DNA from: Choristoneura fumiferana
Lineage: Eukaryota > Arthropoda > Insecta > Lepidoptera > Tortricidae
Reading direction: 5' to 3'
DNA length: 64,000 nucleotides
Assembly (NCBI RefSeq): GCF_025370935.1
Contig: NC_133492.1
Span: forward strand, 16,912,212 to 16,976,211
The notes below the pieces were generated by a model. It ran no database searches, was not told the DNA's origin, and saw nothing but the letters and a program-made list of their open reading frames with translations. The translations under genes and the position numbers were made by a program. Shown piece by piece: positions 1 to 12,219 of the stretch; the stretch's first letter is position 1, and each line of letters opens with the position of its first letter.

Positions 1-435
1 TATTACAAATACTAAAAACAGAATAAAATAATTATTTAAAGGGGGCTCCCATACACCAAATGACTCGCATTTGGCCGGTTTTTTTGTGATAGGGTACCAA
101 GGAATTCCAAAAAATATATTACTTATATGACCGCGGCATGGCGCTAGCGTCTACGCAAAATGTATGCAAAATATTTAGTTACATTTTACAACACGTGTGA
201 TATTTTGCCCGAGAACTATGAAAGTTTATCTAAGTTCAGGACTGCCAATGAAAGTAAATAACGCTAGGCTAGGTATTTTATCCTACACCCGGTTTTTACT
301 TACATACAGCCAAACCATTCAAATTTTGACCCGCTAAGTGATATTGTAACAAACAAATTACACTACGCTTTTGTTGCGATACGCCATTATTTTACAAGCT
401 TTTTATTAATTAATAATAAGTATAGAACATTCTTG

Positions 436-1030
436 TGTTGTTGACCCAAATGGTGGAACCGATGCAGATGTCGAAGCGCGCATAAACAGGGCTCGTGCCG
501 CATATGCACAACTCAAACCGGTCTGGACGTCCCACGTAATAGCACGGCGCACAAAAATCAGAGTTTTCAACTCAAATGTCAAATCGGTTCTCCTGTACGG
601 GTGTGAGACCTGGCTCGTCAAGAAAGCAATCACCAGTAAACTCCAGGTTTTAGTGAACAAGTGTTTGCGTCGCATATTAGGAGTTTATTGGCCACGAACC
701 ATTACAAACACTAGACTGTGGGAGTTGACGAGCCAGAAGCCAATTGATATGGAGATCCTATTGAGGAAGTGGCGCTGGATCGGACACGTGTTGCGGAGAA
801 CCGATGCTCATCTCGCCAAGCAAGCGCTGGAGTGGCAAGCTGCTGGTAGTAGGAGGCCAGGCCGACCCCGAATCACCTGGAGACGATCGGTTGAGAAGGA
901 GATCTCCCTAATTGGGTACCATTGGCGAGACCTAGAAGCCACAGCACAGGACCGTGACGCATGGAAGTCCCTACTGCGAGCCCTATGTCCCTGCTGAGGG
1001 ACTACAGGAATTCATCATCATCATCATCAT
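436..1030 (+). mobile_element. 5'-truncated RTE-type LINE with target-site duplication
   Basis: An open frame from about 437 to 997 encodes the C-terminal part of a non-LTR retrotransposon polyprotein. Typical blocks are VLLYGCETW, KCLRRILGVYWP, RWIGHVLRR, GRPRITWRR and a tryptophan-containing tail, stop at 995-997. The 3' end is a short (TCA)n tail, as in lepidopteran RTE elements. The insertion is flanked by the direct repeat ATAGAACATTCTTG (422-435 and 1029-1042), a 14-bp target-site duplication. The intact frame suggests a fairly young insertion. Confidence 0.85.
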
Positions 1031-4000
1031 AGAACATTCTTGAAGGCATCTAGTGGTTCAAGCAAGTTTTCATGTGGTAGAGCCTTACTGTAACCACTTG
1101 CTGACTGCAGTACAAATGGGCCGGCTCGACCGGAGTAGTACCAACCTCCATCTGAATACCGGCGTGAAATAGTACCTTTGCCCAACTCCCCTCCCCCTTT
1201 TATCCTGCCCCATACCGCCCAATTTAGCCCCCCCCCTCCTCCCTTTTAGGCCGGCAACGCACCCGCAGTCCTAATAATGCTGTAGGTGACCAAGGGCGGC
1301 GGTGATCACTTACCATTAGGTGACCCGCATGCTAGTTTGCCAGCTATTTGATAAAAAGAGTAGATTGATGACCTCAAGAAAAAACATTACTTTCTTTGGT
1401 TTGACCTGACTTAAAAATACTGAATTTCATGGTTAATTGCACTTTATCGAAATGCTATTACTTATTCTTTGTAAATAAACATAAAAAAGTAAAAAAAAAA
1501 AGAAAAAGAATCATTATGCGTCATCGAGTTTCGAACTCCTTCTCTTACTACATACTTCTAAGAATTGGTACCACTGAGCCAAACTAGGTGGTCACGTGAC
1601 CGCCCGAAATAGTCAATACCTTTTTACAACAGATTATATTTGACATTAGCTACTCACACCACAGTAAAATGGATCAAAATTTACTGCATCATACTGAAAT
1701 TTAGGTATTATAGATCCTCTCCATTTTGTGATTTGCGACAACAATATGCCCATAACTAACTATCCTCAAAAAATCGCGTCGAAATAACGTCTGTGGAAGA
1801 AATATTGATGTACCAAAGTTTGTATGGAAGACGACGCACCTTAATATTTTTCATAATTGAAATAAAAAATTTACCGATAAGTGTTTAATCAACTAATTGC
1901 CTGACTACATTTATTGGTAAAGTTACTTTGTTTTATTTATATGCCGCTTCGCTATTAAAATAATTCAATCGGAAGGCATTTATCAACCTAAATGGCTTTA
2001 AAATGGTAATTGTTACTTGTTTTTGTTAAGTTGAAGGGTGATTTTATTGCTAACAGATTTCTGACGGTGTTTATTTAAAAGTATCTATCGTTATACTAAT
2101 TGTACCCAGTATTATACTCGTAACTTCACAAATTTGACCCTTGACTTGACTATTAACGTTTGTGCTGATGAGGCTAAAGAGTTATTTTTTGACAAATCAA
2201 GCAATTTTCAATTGTGAAACATGAGTTTTCTTTTTTATATTTTTTTTAATACAAGCTTTTTTCTGACTGTACTTTTGTTGACTGTACTTGCATTGTCACC
2301 TAAATTACATTTCCGTAGCAAATTTTAAGTCGATGCCATTAACCGATGAGGAATTCCCTCCTGCAGAGACTATCCTGGCTGGATCACCAAAATTTCACAA
2401 CCACATTATAATGTATTGTCACCTCACTTACATTAGTAAGTATGCCAAATTACTAGCCAATCTGGTCACTGGAGTGAGTCAAAATTAACTTGCAAGATTT
2501 GACCCGCACATAATGCATGCATCCTACCTGCATTGGTACATTGAATGGTAAATAAAAACTTGGTAACAGTTAGCTGTGCAGGTTCTATGGCAGCGTAGCG
2601 TTTCTAAGTAAGCGTTGGTAAGCAATATCATAAAAGTTTGCAAATTGTGCGATTAAGATACGTTGGTGATTTACTTTTATTTTTCACTTTTTTTATTTCA
2701 AATATTAGTTTTTTTTTCATTGTTCACTAGGTGAAAATTTATCAATTTGATCGATTTCTAAGCATCAACACCTAAATTCAAAAAAAATATAGGTACAACG
2801 CTGGTTTTGAAAAAAAGACGCAGTACGTATTTGTGTGGTGATTTGCTATCGGAAAAAAATCAAGATGCATAACGACTTACTACAAGATTTTGTTCTAACT
2901 GGCTCAGCTTTGCTTGCTTGACATTTTTCAGCAGGCTGTCTAGTTAAACAGTAAATTGAGACCTAAAATGTAGCCACGAATTTATCTCTTTTCAATCTTT
3001 AAATCATTTAAAAATATTTATTTAAATTTACTTAAGTAATATTTGGTCGATTCGTTCATGCCACTTATACTAAAATATATATTAAAATGCCTAAGAGATA
3101 AGTAATTATCAGAATTAACATAAGTCAAAAACCAAGTAAATATAATAAAAACTAAAGGCAGCACTCTCAGTATAACGACTCATTCAAAATCCTTGTTTCA
3201 GGTTTCGTTGCCGTCTATGTAGTTGCCAGCAGATAATTTGAGAAAAGGTACGTCCCTTAAGCATCTATTTGTATTCACGAGCGTGAGATCTCCTTGCGAC
3301 AATCTTGGATAATTTGATTGTACTTAAAATCGAATATTCTAGAAACGAATACTACTGAAGGCGGTTTAAGGAAACTATCGTTAAGATAAATAGGTTGTTT
3401 GTTTAGAGATGTTATCTGTTTTTGTTTTTGTTACCAGCCTCGAAGAAGTTTCATCCAAGGAATACATAAGTATGTATATATAGATTTTTTTGTGATTTGG
3501 TGCGTGTTTACTTGTGGAAAGCGCGTGATATTTTATTGATGATATCAATATACATATATGATTTTAAAACACAATTTACATTTTGCTTTTATTAATTGTA
3601 AATTGTCACGTAGTAGCGTTAACATTTCCGTTGACAGCCTAATGACAGCTGCGTTTACTTATGCTACTCGTCGTTAGAGGGCGCTGTTATAAAATCGTAA
3701 ATATTCACATAAATGTCAGCAAGATTTTATTATTTATATATAAATATTTTAAAAGAGGTTCTGAATAAAAATAGTTAATTTCCTGAGTTTATAGGTTTAC
3801 TAATGTTTCAGCGAAAATTATTTAGAAATTATTAGCTCCCAAACTATTTATCCCATTTTTTTATTTAGGCGATATTTCCCAACTCATCGTTTCGCACTGA
3901 TATCATTTCCCAAGTAACAATTTGATAAATTATTATAATCACCTGGGATTTTTTAAGACGTCATTTATGTTTTTGTCAAATGTATTGATTGGCATACCTT

Positions 4001-7000
4001 GACTTAGCAACATATTGAATGGGATCCAACCTACTTTCGTAGTGGCAGTTATCCTGGCTGCTATAAAAAAACCTAACATCGAAGGCTGATTCTGAACCTA
4101 AACTATCCAAGTCGCTTCTGCTCCTACCGTCTTGCTCGCTCGCTTCAAATTTTGAAGTAAAACTGCAATATAACATTGGCCAATTGTTATTTGACATCTT
4201 GTTATTTACCTAAGCCAATCATTTGCTACATAATTATTTTCCACATAAAAGTCCTTTAAAAAGGAAAGCTCAGCTGAAAGCTTGACTTTCTTCGAGCACA
4301 TCTAGCAGCAGCAACTCTTCAAATCGCCGAACTAAAGGCAACTCCCTACGGAGTAGAACTCCGAGGTCTCTTGTCCATCATCTGCACCTCCAGTGGCCAG
4401 CGCATCGGCTGCTTAAGAGGCTCCGTCCAACACGTCCAGCCGCCACTCCACCGCGCCACCTCGACACCCGGGCTAAGGGAAGTGCCTGACAGAAATTCCA
4501 CTTGTACCACTTGTACGAACCTTCACTCACGCTAAAGTCTCATGCCGCGTACCGTAGAAGAGCCAGTTTTATAAACATTTGAATAAATCGCGTCTTCCGA
4601 GCATTCATTAGTTTACTTTCTCTCCTACAAGCTGACCCGCTAGCCGCTAAACGCGACAAAATGACTAAGAATGATTTATTTCTTTCCATAATACGAAAGA
4701 TCCCAGAATTAAAAGATAGCCAAAGATTCCATTGGCATAGATTAAAAAATACTGACAATATAGAAAGGACAAGTAATTCTCGAATACGAGAGCATCCCAT
4801 TCGGGAATTTTCGTTCCTCATCGAGCTCACCGTCTTCCTATTTTGTGCTGGAATAGCCCTAATAACATGCCACAACTCATTCTGATTTATACGTTCTCGT
4901 TATAATTGTGCGCTTCGTTGCCCCTATGGCCGGCTGTTGCAATTTTCATGCAACCGATCCACGAGAATGGATTCTTTCTGGCAATTTGCTCGTAATTTCC
5001 CACTGTGTTATTGCAGACATAATTTAATTTTGAGATTGCTTCGCCGCTAATGGAGCTTTTGTGCCTAATTTGTCTGAGTCTTCGTCGCTAAGTAGTGTCT
5101 TTTGTCGCTGTTTGGTGATCCTCAGTTACTTTGACTTAATAATATTCATTATTTCCAATTAAATAACACTATTTTCCGTTATCCAAATGCTGCACACGTA
5201 ACATTAAAATAAATAACAAAAGACTAGTTTATCAGAAAACACGTAACAATTATTTAAAAATTTAGTCGAACCTGCCAAGTATCATCTTAAAAATAAGCTT
5301 TATAAACATGTCTCTTTTACGTAACGTACATATTTAGGAGAGCCCTATATCATAGTATTTTCGTCTAGTCGCCGGTCCACGGCGATATTATGTAAATGAT
5401 GTTGATCCAGGTTAATATTGCCATGGATAATTTCCAGCTATGTTAACGGGCGGGATTCGTGCGAAGGACGTCCTGAAATAGTGAAACCCCACCTATTTAT
5501 TACTGTATGAATCACTGTGTATTTACCAAGCTATTTGTGATTTAGATTTTCCAGAACATTAAGAATGCATGAAATGATTTTTTAACGAGTTGAAACGCAA
5601 AATAAATCGTTGGATAACTGTTACAGTTTGACTGAATTTGCGTTAAGTTATATGAGCATCTGCTGTAAATGAAAGCAAGTTTAATAAATACGGTTATGAT
5701 AAAACGTGTGCTTTAATGAATTTAAATAACCTGATTATGACTTTTATTAACAAACAGTTAAATGACACGCAAAAGCATAATTTAAGACTTACCTACTGTT
5801 GGCGTTTTAATTGTTAAAACTATAAAGCGTACCGTAATATAGATAATAGAACTTGTTTGAACAGTAAAAACATTAGTAAAAATAGAAAGAAAATCCAAAC
5901 GAAGAGGTGCTTACCATTCAAAGGGAAAAGAACGTTACTCGTGACCATAAATTGCAGAATGACATATGATAGGATACGATATGACACGACAATTTTTTGT
6001 TAAACCTTCTGGAAGGAAAAATAGAAGGAAGACGAGCCAGAGAAAGCTCAAGATTGACCTATTTTGACCAGGTGAAGGAGAAAGTGGGTGTCGTGTCGTA
6101 TCAGGAAGTCAAACAGCTGCCCGAAAACGGTGATGCCGGTCACTCCACCGACTAGAGCGTAGCTCTTAAATTTAAAAAAGAGAAGAAAAGCATTAGTCAT
6201 ATTTTCATAACGATGTCGAATAACATCGCGATCATTTTATGAATAGCTAATCCATAAAAGTACAGAACGAATTTCACGAGTCGATCGTAAACGGCAACTC
6301 TGATTTTTACGCACCACAAATCCCCCCCATTCCGTGTGATTACGACCTCTCCTACAATACAATCAATCGTCAACTTTTATTTGACTTATCTTTGAAATAA
6401 AAAACAAGCAAAACAACGGCTGGGTTCGGGGTTCCGCGGATTCCGTAAACTTTGAAGGTGAGCCGACGACCGTCTCCCTAATAGAGAAGAAAAATACGTT
6501 AATGTACCCTCAGAACCTGAAGACAAATAAAGCGAGGCGGACACGGACGAATAAAGGCGGGGAGGCACCGAGATAAATAACAATGATCCTGCGAAACGAG
6601 TCGCCGCAGCGGGCGGGGCGGATCGCGGCCTTGCCTTGTCACACTACTTACACTTTCTTGTTATTACGCCCGCTTACAAACGTTTAACCACTGTTTATTT
6701 GAATTAAATTATGAACTACACTGAGTATTTACATGCAACAAATATGTATTCATGCAGCTCTTCCGCCTCCACGCTGTAAGAACACACACACGATATCGCA
6801 CATACCCAACTATCACCACCACCACACTACGCTGGCGTGTTTCGAACTCAACCTGAGTTCATCGTCAGACAGCACAACCGTTCATAATGCTTCGTTGTTT
6901 GTTAGATAACGAACGATTGGGTACAGTTGATATAAAATACTCGTCGTGATACTACGTCAAAATAGAACTTAATTAGTGTCATCTGAATATCAAGGAACTT

Positions 7001-7400
7001 TCAAATAAACTTTGCACTATGTTCGCTACATCAAAATCATTTGTTTCTAAGATTTTGTAAAAAAAACTGGCTCAGTGCGAGACATACTCGCGCATCCAGG
7101 ATTCCGTGCAATTATTTTCGCTTATTAAAATATACGCCTTAAACGGCTGTATACCTACATTCATAAATGGTCCAGTCCTAAATTTGTCATGGGAAAGACA
7201 AATTTCGCGAGGCCCTATGATGGCACATTATTATTTTCAATTTTATGTAGGTGCGTAAAATTATAAGTTAAACTGGAAGAGATCCCTTTAAAAGATAAGT
7301 TCGCCTTTGTACATCTTATTATCCTGTGTTCTGTTATTTTCATGTGTTTTTATGTACAATAAAGAGTTTTACAATACGTTACAATGCAATACAATAAAAT
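1031..7400. other. Non-coding stretch with scattered repeat fragments
   Basis: No supported exon. About 1240-1330 and 2240-2490 resemble lepidopteran interspersed repeats; the latter is related, inverted, to 63590-63720. GC-rich blocks at about 4290-4500 and 6420-6650 have no recognised identity. The open frames at 4540-4885 lack splice or family support. Around 6730-6890 is a repeat related, inverted, to 56520-56650. Confidence 0.5.
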
Positions 7401-7720
7401 ACATTATGTACAAAGTTAAGTCAAAGTCAAAGTCAAAGTCAAAATATCTTTATTCAATTTAGGCTATAACAAGCACTTATGAATGTCAAAAATAATCTAC
7501 CACCGGTTTGAAAAAACCTCTGTTGAGAAGAATCCGGCAAGAAACTCAACGAGGTATTTTTTTTTAAACAGATTTACAATATTATTAAATTATGTCTCTG
7601 AGGCCAACTCAGGTTGACTGGTTTTTATTGTTCTTTGTATGCAGTACATATACGATTATGTCTATTATAATCTCTGAGAGGTTTGTAAGTTGACCCGTTA
7701 CAGAGATAGAACAAACAGAA
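7401..7720. mobile_element. Lepidopteran interspersed repeat with (AGTCAA)n end
   Basis: A hexamer array GTCAAAGTCAAA.. is followed by a recurrent body (..ATATCTTTATTCAATTTAGG.., ACCACCGGTTTG.., AAGAAACTCAACGAGG). A reverse-oriented partial relative lies at about 26990-27110 (..GTTGAGTTTCTTGCC.., ACCGGTGGTAATT..). It is probably the 3' end of a non-LTR element; the class is not determined. Confidence 0.6.
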
Positions 7721-8639
7721 AGGAGATTTCCCATACAAAAATGTAAGTAAATATTATTTTCGTTCTATTTTCATAACGTTTTAAACATAGTAATCTTAAA
7801 CTCGGAATGGTATAGACATAAATATGCTACAAATCAACAAATATTAAAAACCGCTCAAGCGTGAGTTGGTCTTAAGCAAAAAACACATAAACTTTGTAAT
7901 TTGTCTGTAAGTAGCTGTAAATTGCGAATAATTTCTTCTAATTATTTAAAAATATAAAGGATTGAAGATGAGAGTCCAACTCGCACTTGACCGTAATTAT
8001 ACTTGCTAATTGAAATACAATGGTATGTGATATGATAAGCGATATATAGCAAAAAGGAGTGACTTTTTATACATATTATAATTTATATATCAAAGTAAGT
8101 ATCATAAATAATATAAAAAGTGTACAAATAACAAAATGTTAAGTAAATCAAGATTATAGCACTAACTTCCAAATCGTAACCCTTTTCCGTTAGAGCTAAA
8201 CAAAACAGATTTCGGCAAAATCTTTCCATCTGTGTCAAATCGGCGACTTGTCATAATCTTGCCCCACAAAACAAACACGGCTTTAATTAAAATACTTTAA
8301 AATAAAACGTTTTTATAAAAGAAAACAGAAAACCGAGCAGTTGGTCGCAACGTTTATCGCCACAACCGGGAATACCCAGTCGCAGAATCCTTTCATTTGT
8401 ATCTGACATTTTATGAATATTGAATGCAATCTTTGTCAAGCGGTATATTTCCTGTTGCTGACTTTAGAACGCACGTGATCGATGAAGTAACCTAACAGGA
8501 GGTAACGGCAACCATCGATTATTTATTATTCAAAGCACCTTATCACGATGGTATGTCCTAATAATATTTAAAACTCTACTATTAAGAAATCTAAATATAC
8601 AAAATTAATCATATGTTAAATATATGCATAAAGTAAAAA

Positions 8640-8940
8640 AAACTGGTCAAGTGTGTGTCGGGCCATTCGCACTTTAGTTCCGTACTATAAGCGGCAAATA
8701 TTCAATGATGAATTTCAATCAACTATTACTACTTCAAAAGCCTCCTTAGCCGTAGTAGATTTTCTTTAAAATCGTTAGTACCTGGGCGACCGATCTTTGC
8801 TCGGGCTAAAACTCGATAAAAAACGTTTACCCAGAGATAAGATCAACCTAGATCGATTTGTCATCCCTGAAAACCCCCACATACCAAATTTCATCGAAAT
8901 CGCTGAAGTCGTTTCCGAGATTCTGATATATATATGATAT
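8640..8940. mobile_element. Lepidopteran interspersed repeat, unclassified
   Basis: It starts AAACTGGTCAAGTGTGTGTC and contains CGATCTTTGCTCGGGCTAAA and ACCAAATTTCATCGAAATCG. A reverse-strand relative is at about 60130-60315 (..TTTTAGCCCGAGCAAAGCTC..). No coding capacity. Confidence 0.55.
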
Positions 8941-9027
8941 GTTTTCTCATCTTTCCAGCTCACAGTTTAACTTGTACTGTTGGGCACTTAAGATTAATAC
9001 GAGTAGTAGGTATATGGACAGCCGGAA

Positions 9028-9337
9028 GCCGTGGTGGCCTAGTGGTTTGACCTATCGCCTCTCAAACAGAAGGTCGTGGGTTCAAACCCCGGCTCGCACC
9101 TCTGAGTTTTTCGAAATTCATGTGCGGAATTACATTTGAAATTTACCACGAGCTTTGCGGTGAAGGAAAACATCGTGAGGAAACCTGCACTAACCTGCGA
9201 AGCAATTCAATGGTGCGTGTGAAGTTCCCAATCCGCACTGGGCCCGCGTGGGAACTATGGCCCAAGCCCTCTTGTTCTGAGAGGAGGCCTGTGCCCAGCA
9301 GTGGGACGTATATAGGCTGGGATGATGATGATGATTA
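9028..9337 (+). mobile_element. tRNA-derived SINE, near full length
   Basis: The head carries Pol III promoter boxes (A box TGGCCTAGTGG, B box GGTTCAAACCC), followed by a conserved body (CATGTGCGGAATTACATTTG, TGGGCCATAG on the minus strand) and a (GAT)n tail. The same family recurs at 28190-28412, 39519-39733, 46446-46740 (minus), 48456-48503 (3' end only) and 60536-60825 (minus), making it the dominant SINE here. Confidence 0.85.
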
Positions 9338-9810
9338 TCGCGATTCGACAGACTCTCATTTCGACCGAAACACACTGTGCCTGCAACGCAACTGTACAGA
9401 AAATTAAAAGTACAGACTTGCATTTATCGCGATTAGTTAATACCTACTCATATTGACAAAAACGTAACTAGCTCGCAGTTCAATGACAACGTAAACTACT
9501 CCGAAAATTTAAACACCAATAACAAACACAATGATTCCCCCATTCATTTTGATTGTTTTTTGGTTAATGATTTGATGATACTGTGATTCCCCTCGTGTTG
9601 CGGGTGTCCATGGGCGACGGTGATCGCTCTCCGTCAGGTGACCCGTCTGCTCGTTTTCCCCCTCGTTTTATATAAAAAAAACACAATGATTGCTTACTTA
9701 ATGCAGGTTGTTGCAAATAGGTTAGGTCAGGATAGTACGAGTACCGCATTATGGCCGAAGATCCAACTATAGAAACAGGAGTTCCACGTAGTCCACGTAT
9801 CTCACGATAT

Positions 9811-10098
9811 ACTTTTTTTTTTATTCAACTGGATGGCAAACGAGCAAGTGGGTCTCCTGATGATAAGAGATCACCACCGCCCATAGACACCTGCAACACC
9901 AGGGGGATTGCAGATGCGTTGCCAACCTAGAGGCCTAAGATGGGATACCTCAAGTGCCAGTAGTTTCACCGGCTGTCTTACTCTCCACGCCGAAACACAA
10001 CAGTGCAAGCATTGCTGTTTCACGGCAGGATTAGCGAGCAAGATGGTGGTAGCAATCCTGGCGGACCTTGCACAAGGTCCTACCACCTGCCAACACTA
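9811..10098 (-). mobile_element. Lepidopteran interspersed repeat (poly-T end, CGAGCAAGTGGGTCTCCTGA family)
   Basis: Starts with a T run, then CTGGATGGCAAACGAGCAAG, and ends near CTACCACCTGCC. Relatives are at 63298-63545 (same strand) and 35630-35798 (opposite strand, private to duplicate copy 1). The A-rich 3' end on the minus strand suggests a retroposon. Short pieces at 1240-1330, 9585-9665 and 52098-52143 share a similar 3' motif. Confidence 0.6.
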
Positions 10099-10104
10099 AA
10101 CACA

Positions 10105-11790
10105 CACACTACACTTAATATGTATGTTCTTTAACGTGCTTAATTCACAAACGTTTTCTATTTCATCTCGTATCATTTAAGCAATATGACCAACTGAATA
10201 AAGTTTTTGGTCAACTGCATTTTTCTTGTGATGTTTTTGCCGTGATGCGTTCACTCTCACCAAGTGCGAATCTGATCGAAATCCTTTTCAGGTCAAATGC
10301 GATATAGTAAATTACGTTTCTGTCAAAATAGTATACAAAATAATCCCGTTACCCTAAAAAGCTTAAGATCAAAATAAATTTATATTTCCAGAGTTTCAAC
10401 GTTGTTATTTTTTTCTGTATTTACGAACAAAACGAGTTAATGTGGAGTCTGTCCTTAAAATTTTGTTTCAGCTTTAACAATTGTGGCTAGCGGGCGTGGC
10501 TCCATTGTTATTTGACTTCCGGCTAGTTAAGAAAAAAATAAAAATGATACCTACTAGCAACATAAACATAATATGAGGTTAAAATATACAATAAATCTCG
10601 AATTATTTATTAATCCATTCAATTCCATTCCCGTTACAGAGTTCCCTATTCCATAGGAATTCCACAAAACAAAATTCGTCCTTGTTCCTTGTGTACCTAC
10701 CTATATCATAAAGAGGATCTATACCTAAGCAGATTTCAGCTTTAGACCTAGCTGGATGTTTATGAGTCACCCAATCGGGTGTTTTTATTTTATGTATTTC
10801 ATTTAATTTTATAGTTAAACAGCTATCCTTCAACTAGAATTAGAATATCTATCGATTTTAGATTTTAAACAAATCAAGTATAGTAAAGCTTGATGCTGTC
10901 GAGTTCTCATCTGACCCCGAATCGACCACCATATGTTCTGATGTCCGAGCTGATCGGACAAAAACGGAAGAGGAAAATGTACGTCACCCACTCGTGGAAT
11001 TATTATGGACAAAAACTGTACCGGGACGGGAAATCAGATCAGTGCTAACGAGCACATCGCAATTAAAGTGCCGCGTGTCCCTCTCAGTGTTTTTGCATTG
11101 CCGCCGATGTCGCGCACAATTGTCTCTTCCGCTTTGTTTGTTTGGCAAAACTGGACGTTAATGTACTATAGCGATATTAGCTGTTTGTATAATGAACATG
11201 CTGCCAGCCGTTGATTTCGTTAAGTCGTTGGGATAGGTAATGAAATATTTCATATTGTTTCATAAGGCCAATATGCACATTACCGACATTGCATCAGAGC
11301 TTACAATGAAGCAATGGAGTTCAATTTTGATAAGATTGAATTAAGTTTGCTTAATACTAACTTCTGTCTATAAAAATATATACTATCGCTGTTCCAATTA
11401 TCTCAATGAATCTTTGTGCTAGAAACACAGACGATCATCCGAGTTAGAAACCGCAATATCACTACTCTACTGATATTACATTCCCGTCGCCCCCGCGCCT
11501 GTCGCCGCGAAGTCGCGCCCCCTCGCCGCCCCTTCTCAAACCCCATAGGGTAATGAGTGCGACCACAACCGGTCTCGATATGACCTATAAAAATTTAGAG
11601 CGCAATTATAGCTATAAGTAGTTTATTTCAACCATGAATTTATTTAATGGCGCCTTAATAAAATTGCGATTGTCGATTACGTTTGAGAGCGTGCCGTGCA
11701 TGTTCGATGGTTGGTTTATCAGGAATTTAAATTCATATCGTATACCAGATTGGACGGTTTGTATTATAGGCAGAACTGAACGAATTAAAT
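10105..11790. other. Non-coding stretch, nothing recognised
   Basis: AT-rich sequence with short open frames that have no family or splice support. A GC-rich block at about 11480-11550 is unassigned. Confidence 0.5.
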
Positions 11791-11792
11791 CA

Positions 11793-12219
11793 AATGAGGG
11801 CTATCGTTTTTTGTCTCACTAGATGGCGCACTGTTGCGTGAGGTTTTTAAGTATGGCTTTCAAAGTCTGTTATTACGGGCGTGAAAACAAAGTTTAGATT
11901 AAAATCATGTTTAATACACCTTAAAACCGTACCATAAAAATATCGAGCATGCCACAGTGTTGCATAGTCCCCGTTTTGTTCGGAAAAAAGGGAGGACCAA
12001 GGTTTCCAAAAGACAAAACTGTCTCAAAACACAGACATTCATTGCCCCGGAACGCATATTCGCCATAATTAATTTCAGATATTGCAAAATATTCACAAAA
12101 TTATTCTAATTATAAATAAACCCGCGTAGCTCACCCAAAAACTATAAGATTTGTCATTTCGGAGACCTCACGCTACACTAGCGCCTCTAGTGGCGAATTC
12201 ATACGCGATAGCCCTCATT
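11793..12219. mobile_element. MITE with AATGAGGGCTATCG terminal inverted repeats, copy A
   Basis: A 427-bp non-coding element whose ends are perfect 14-bp inverted repeats (AATGAGGGCTATCG .. CGATAGCCCTCATT), with ACTAGATGGCGC / ACTAGAGGCGC-like subterminal motifs. A second copy in the opposite orientation is at 62586-63009. No transposase; superfamily not determined, as no clear target duplication is seen. Confidence 0.85.

Noticed and set aside
4540..4885. Overlapping open frames on both strands (111 and 74 residues)
   Set aside because: No recognised domain. The adjacent GC-rich stretch hints at an old retroelement, but not enough to call.
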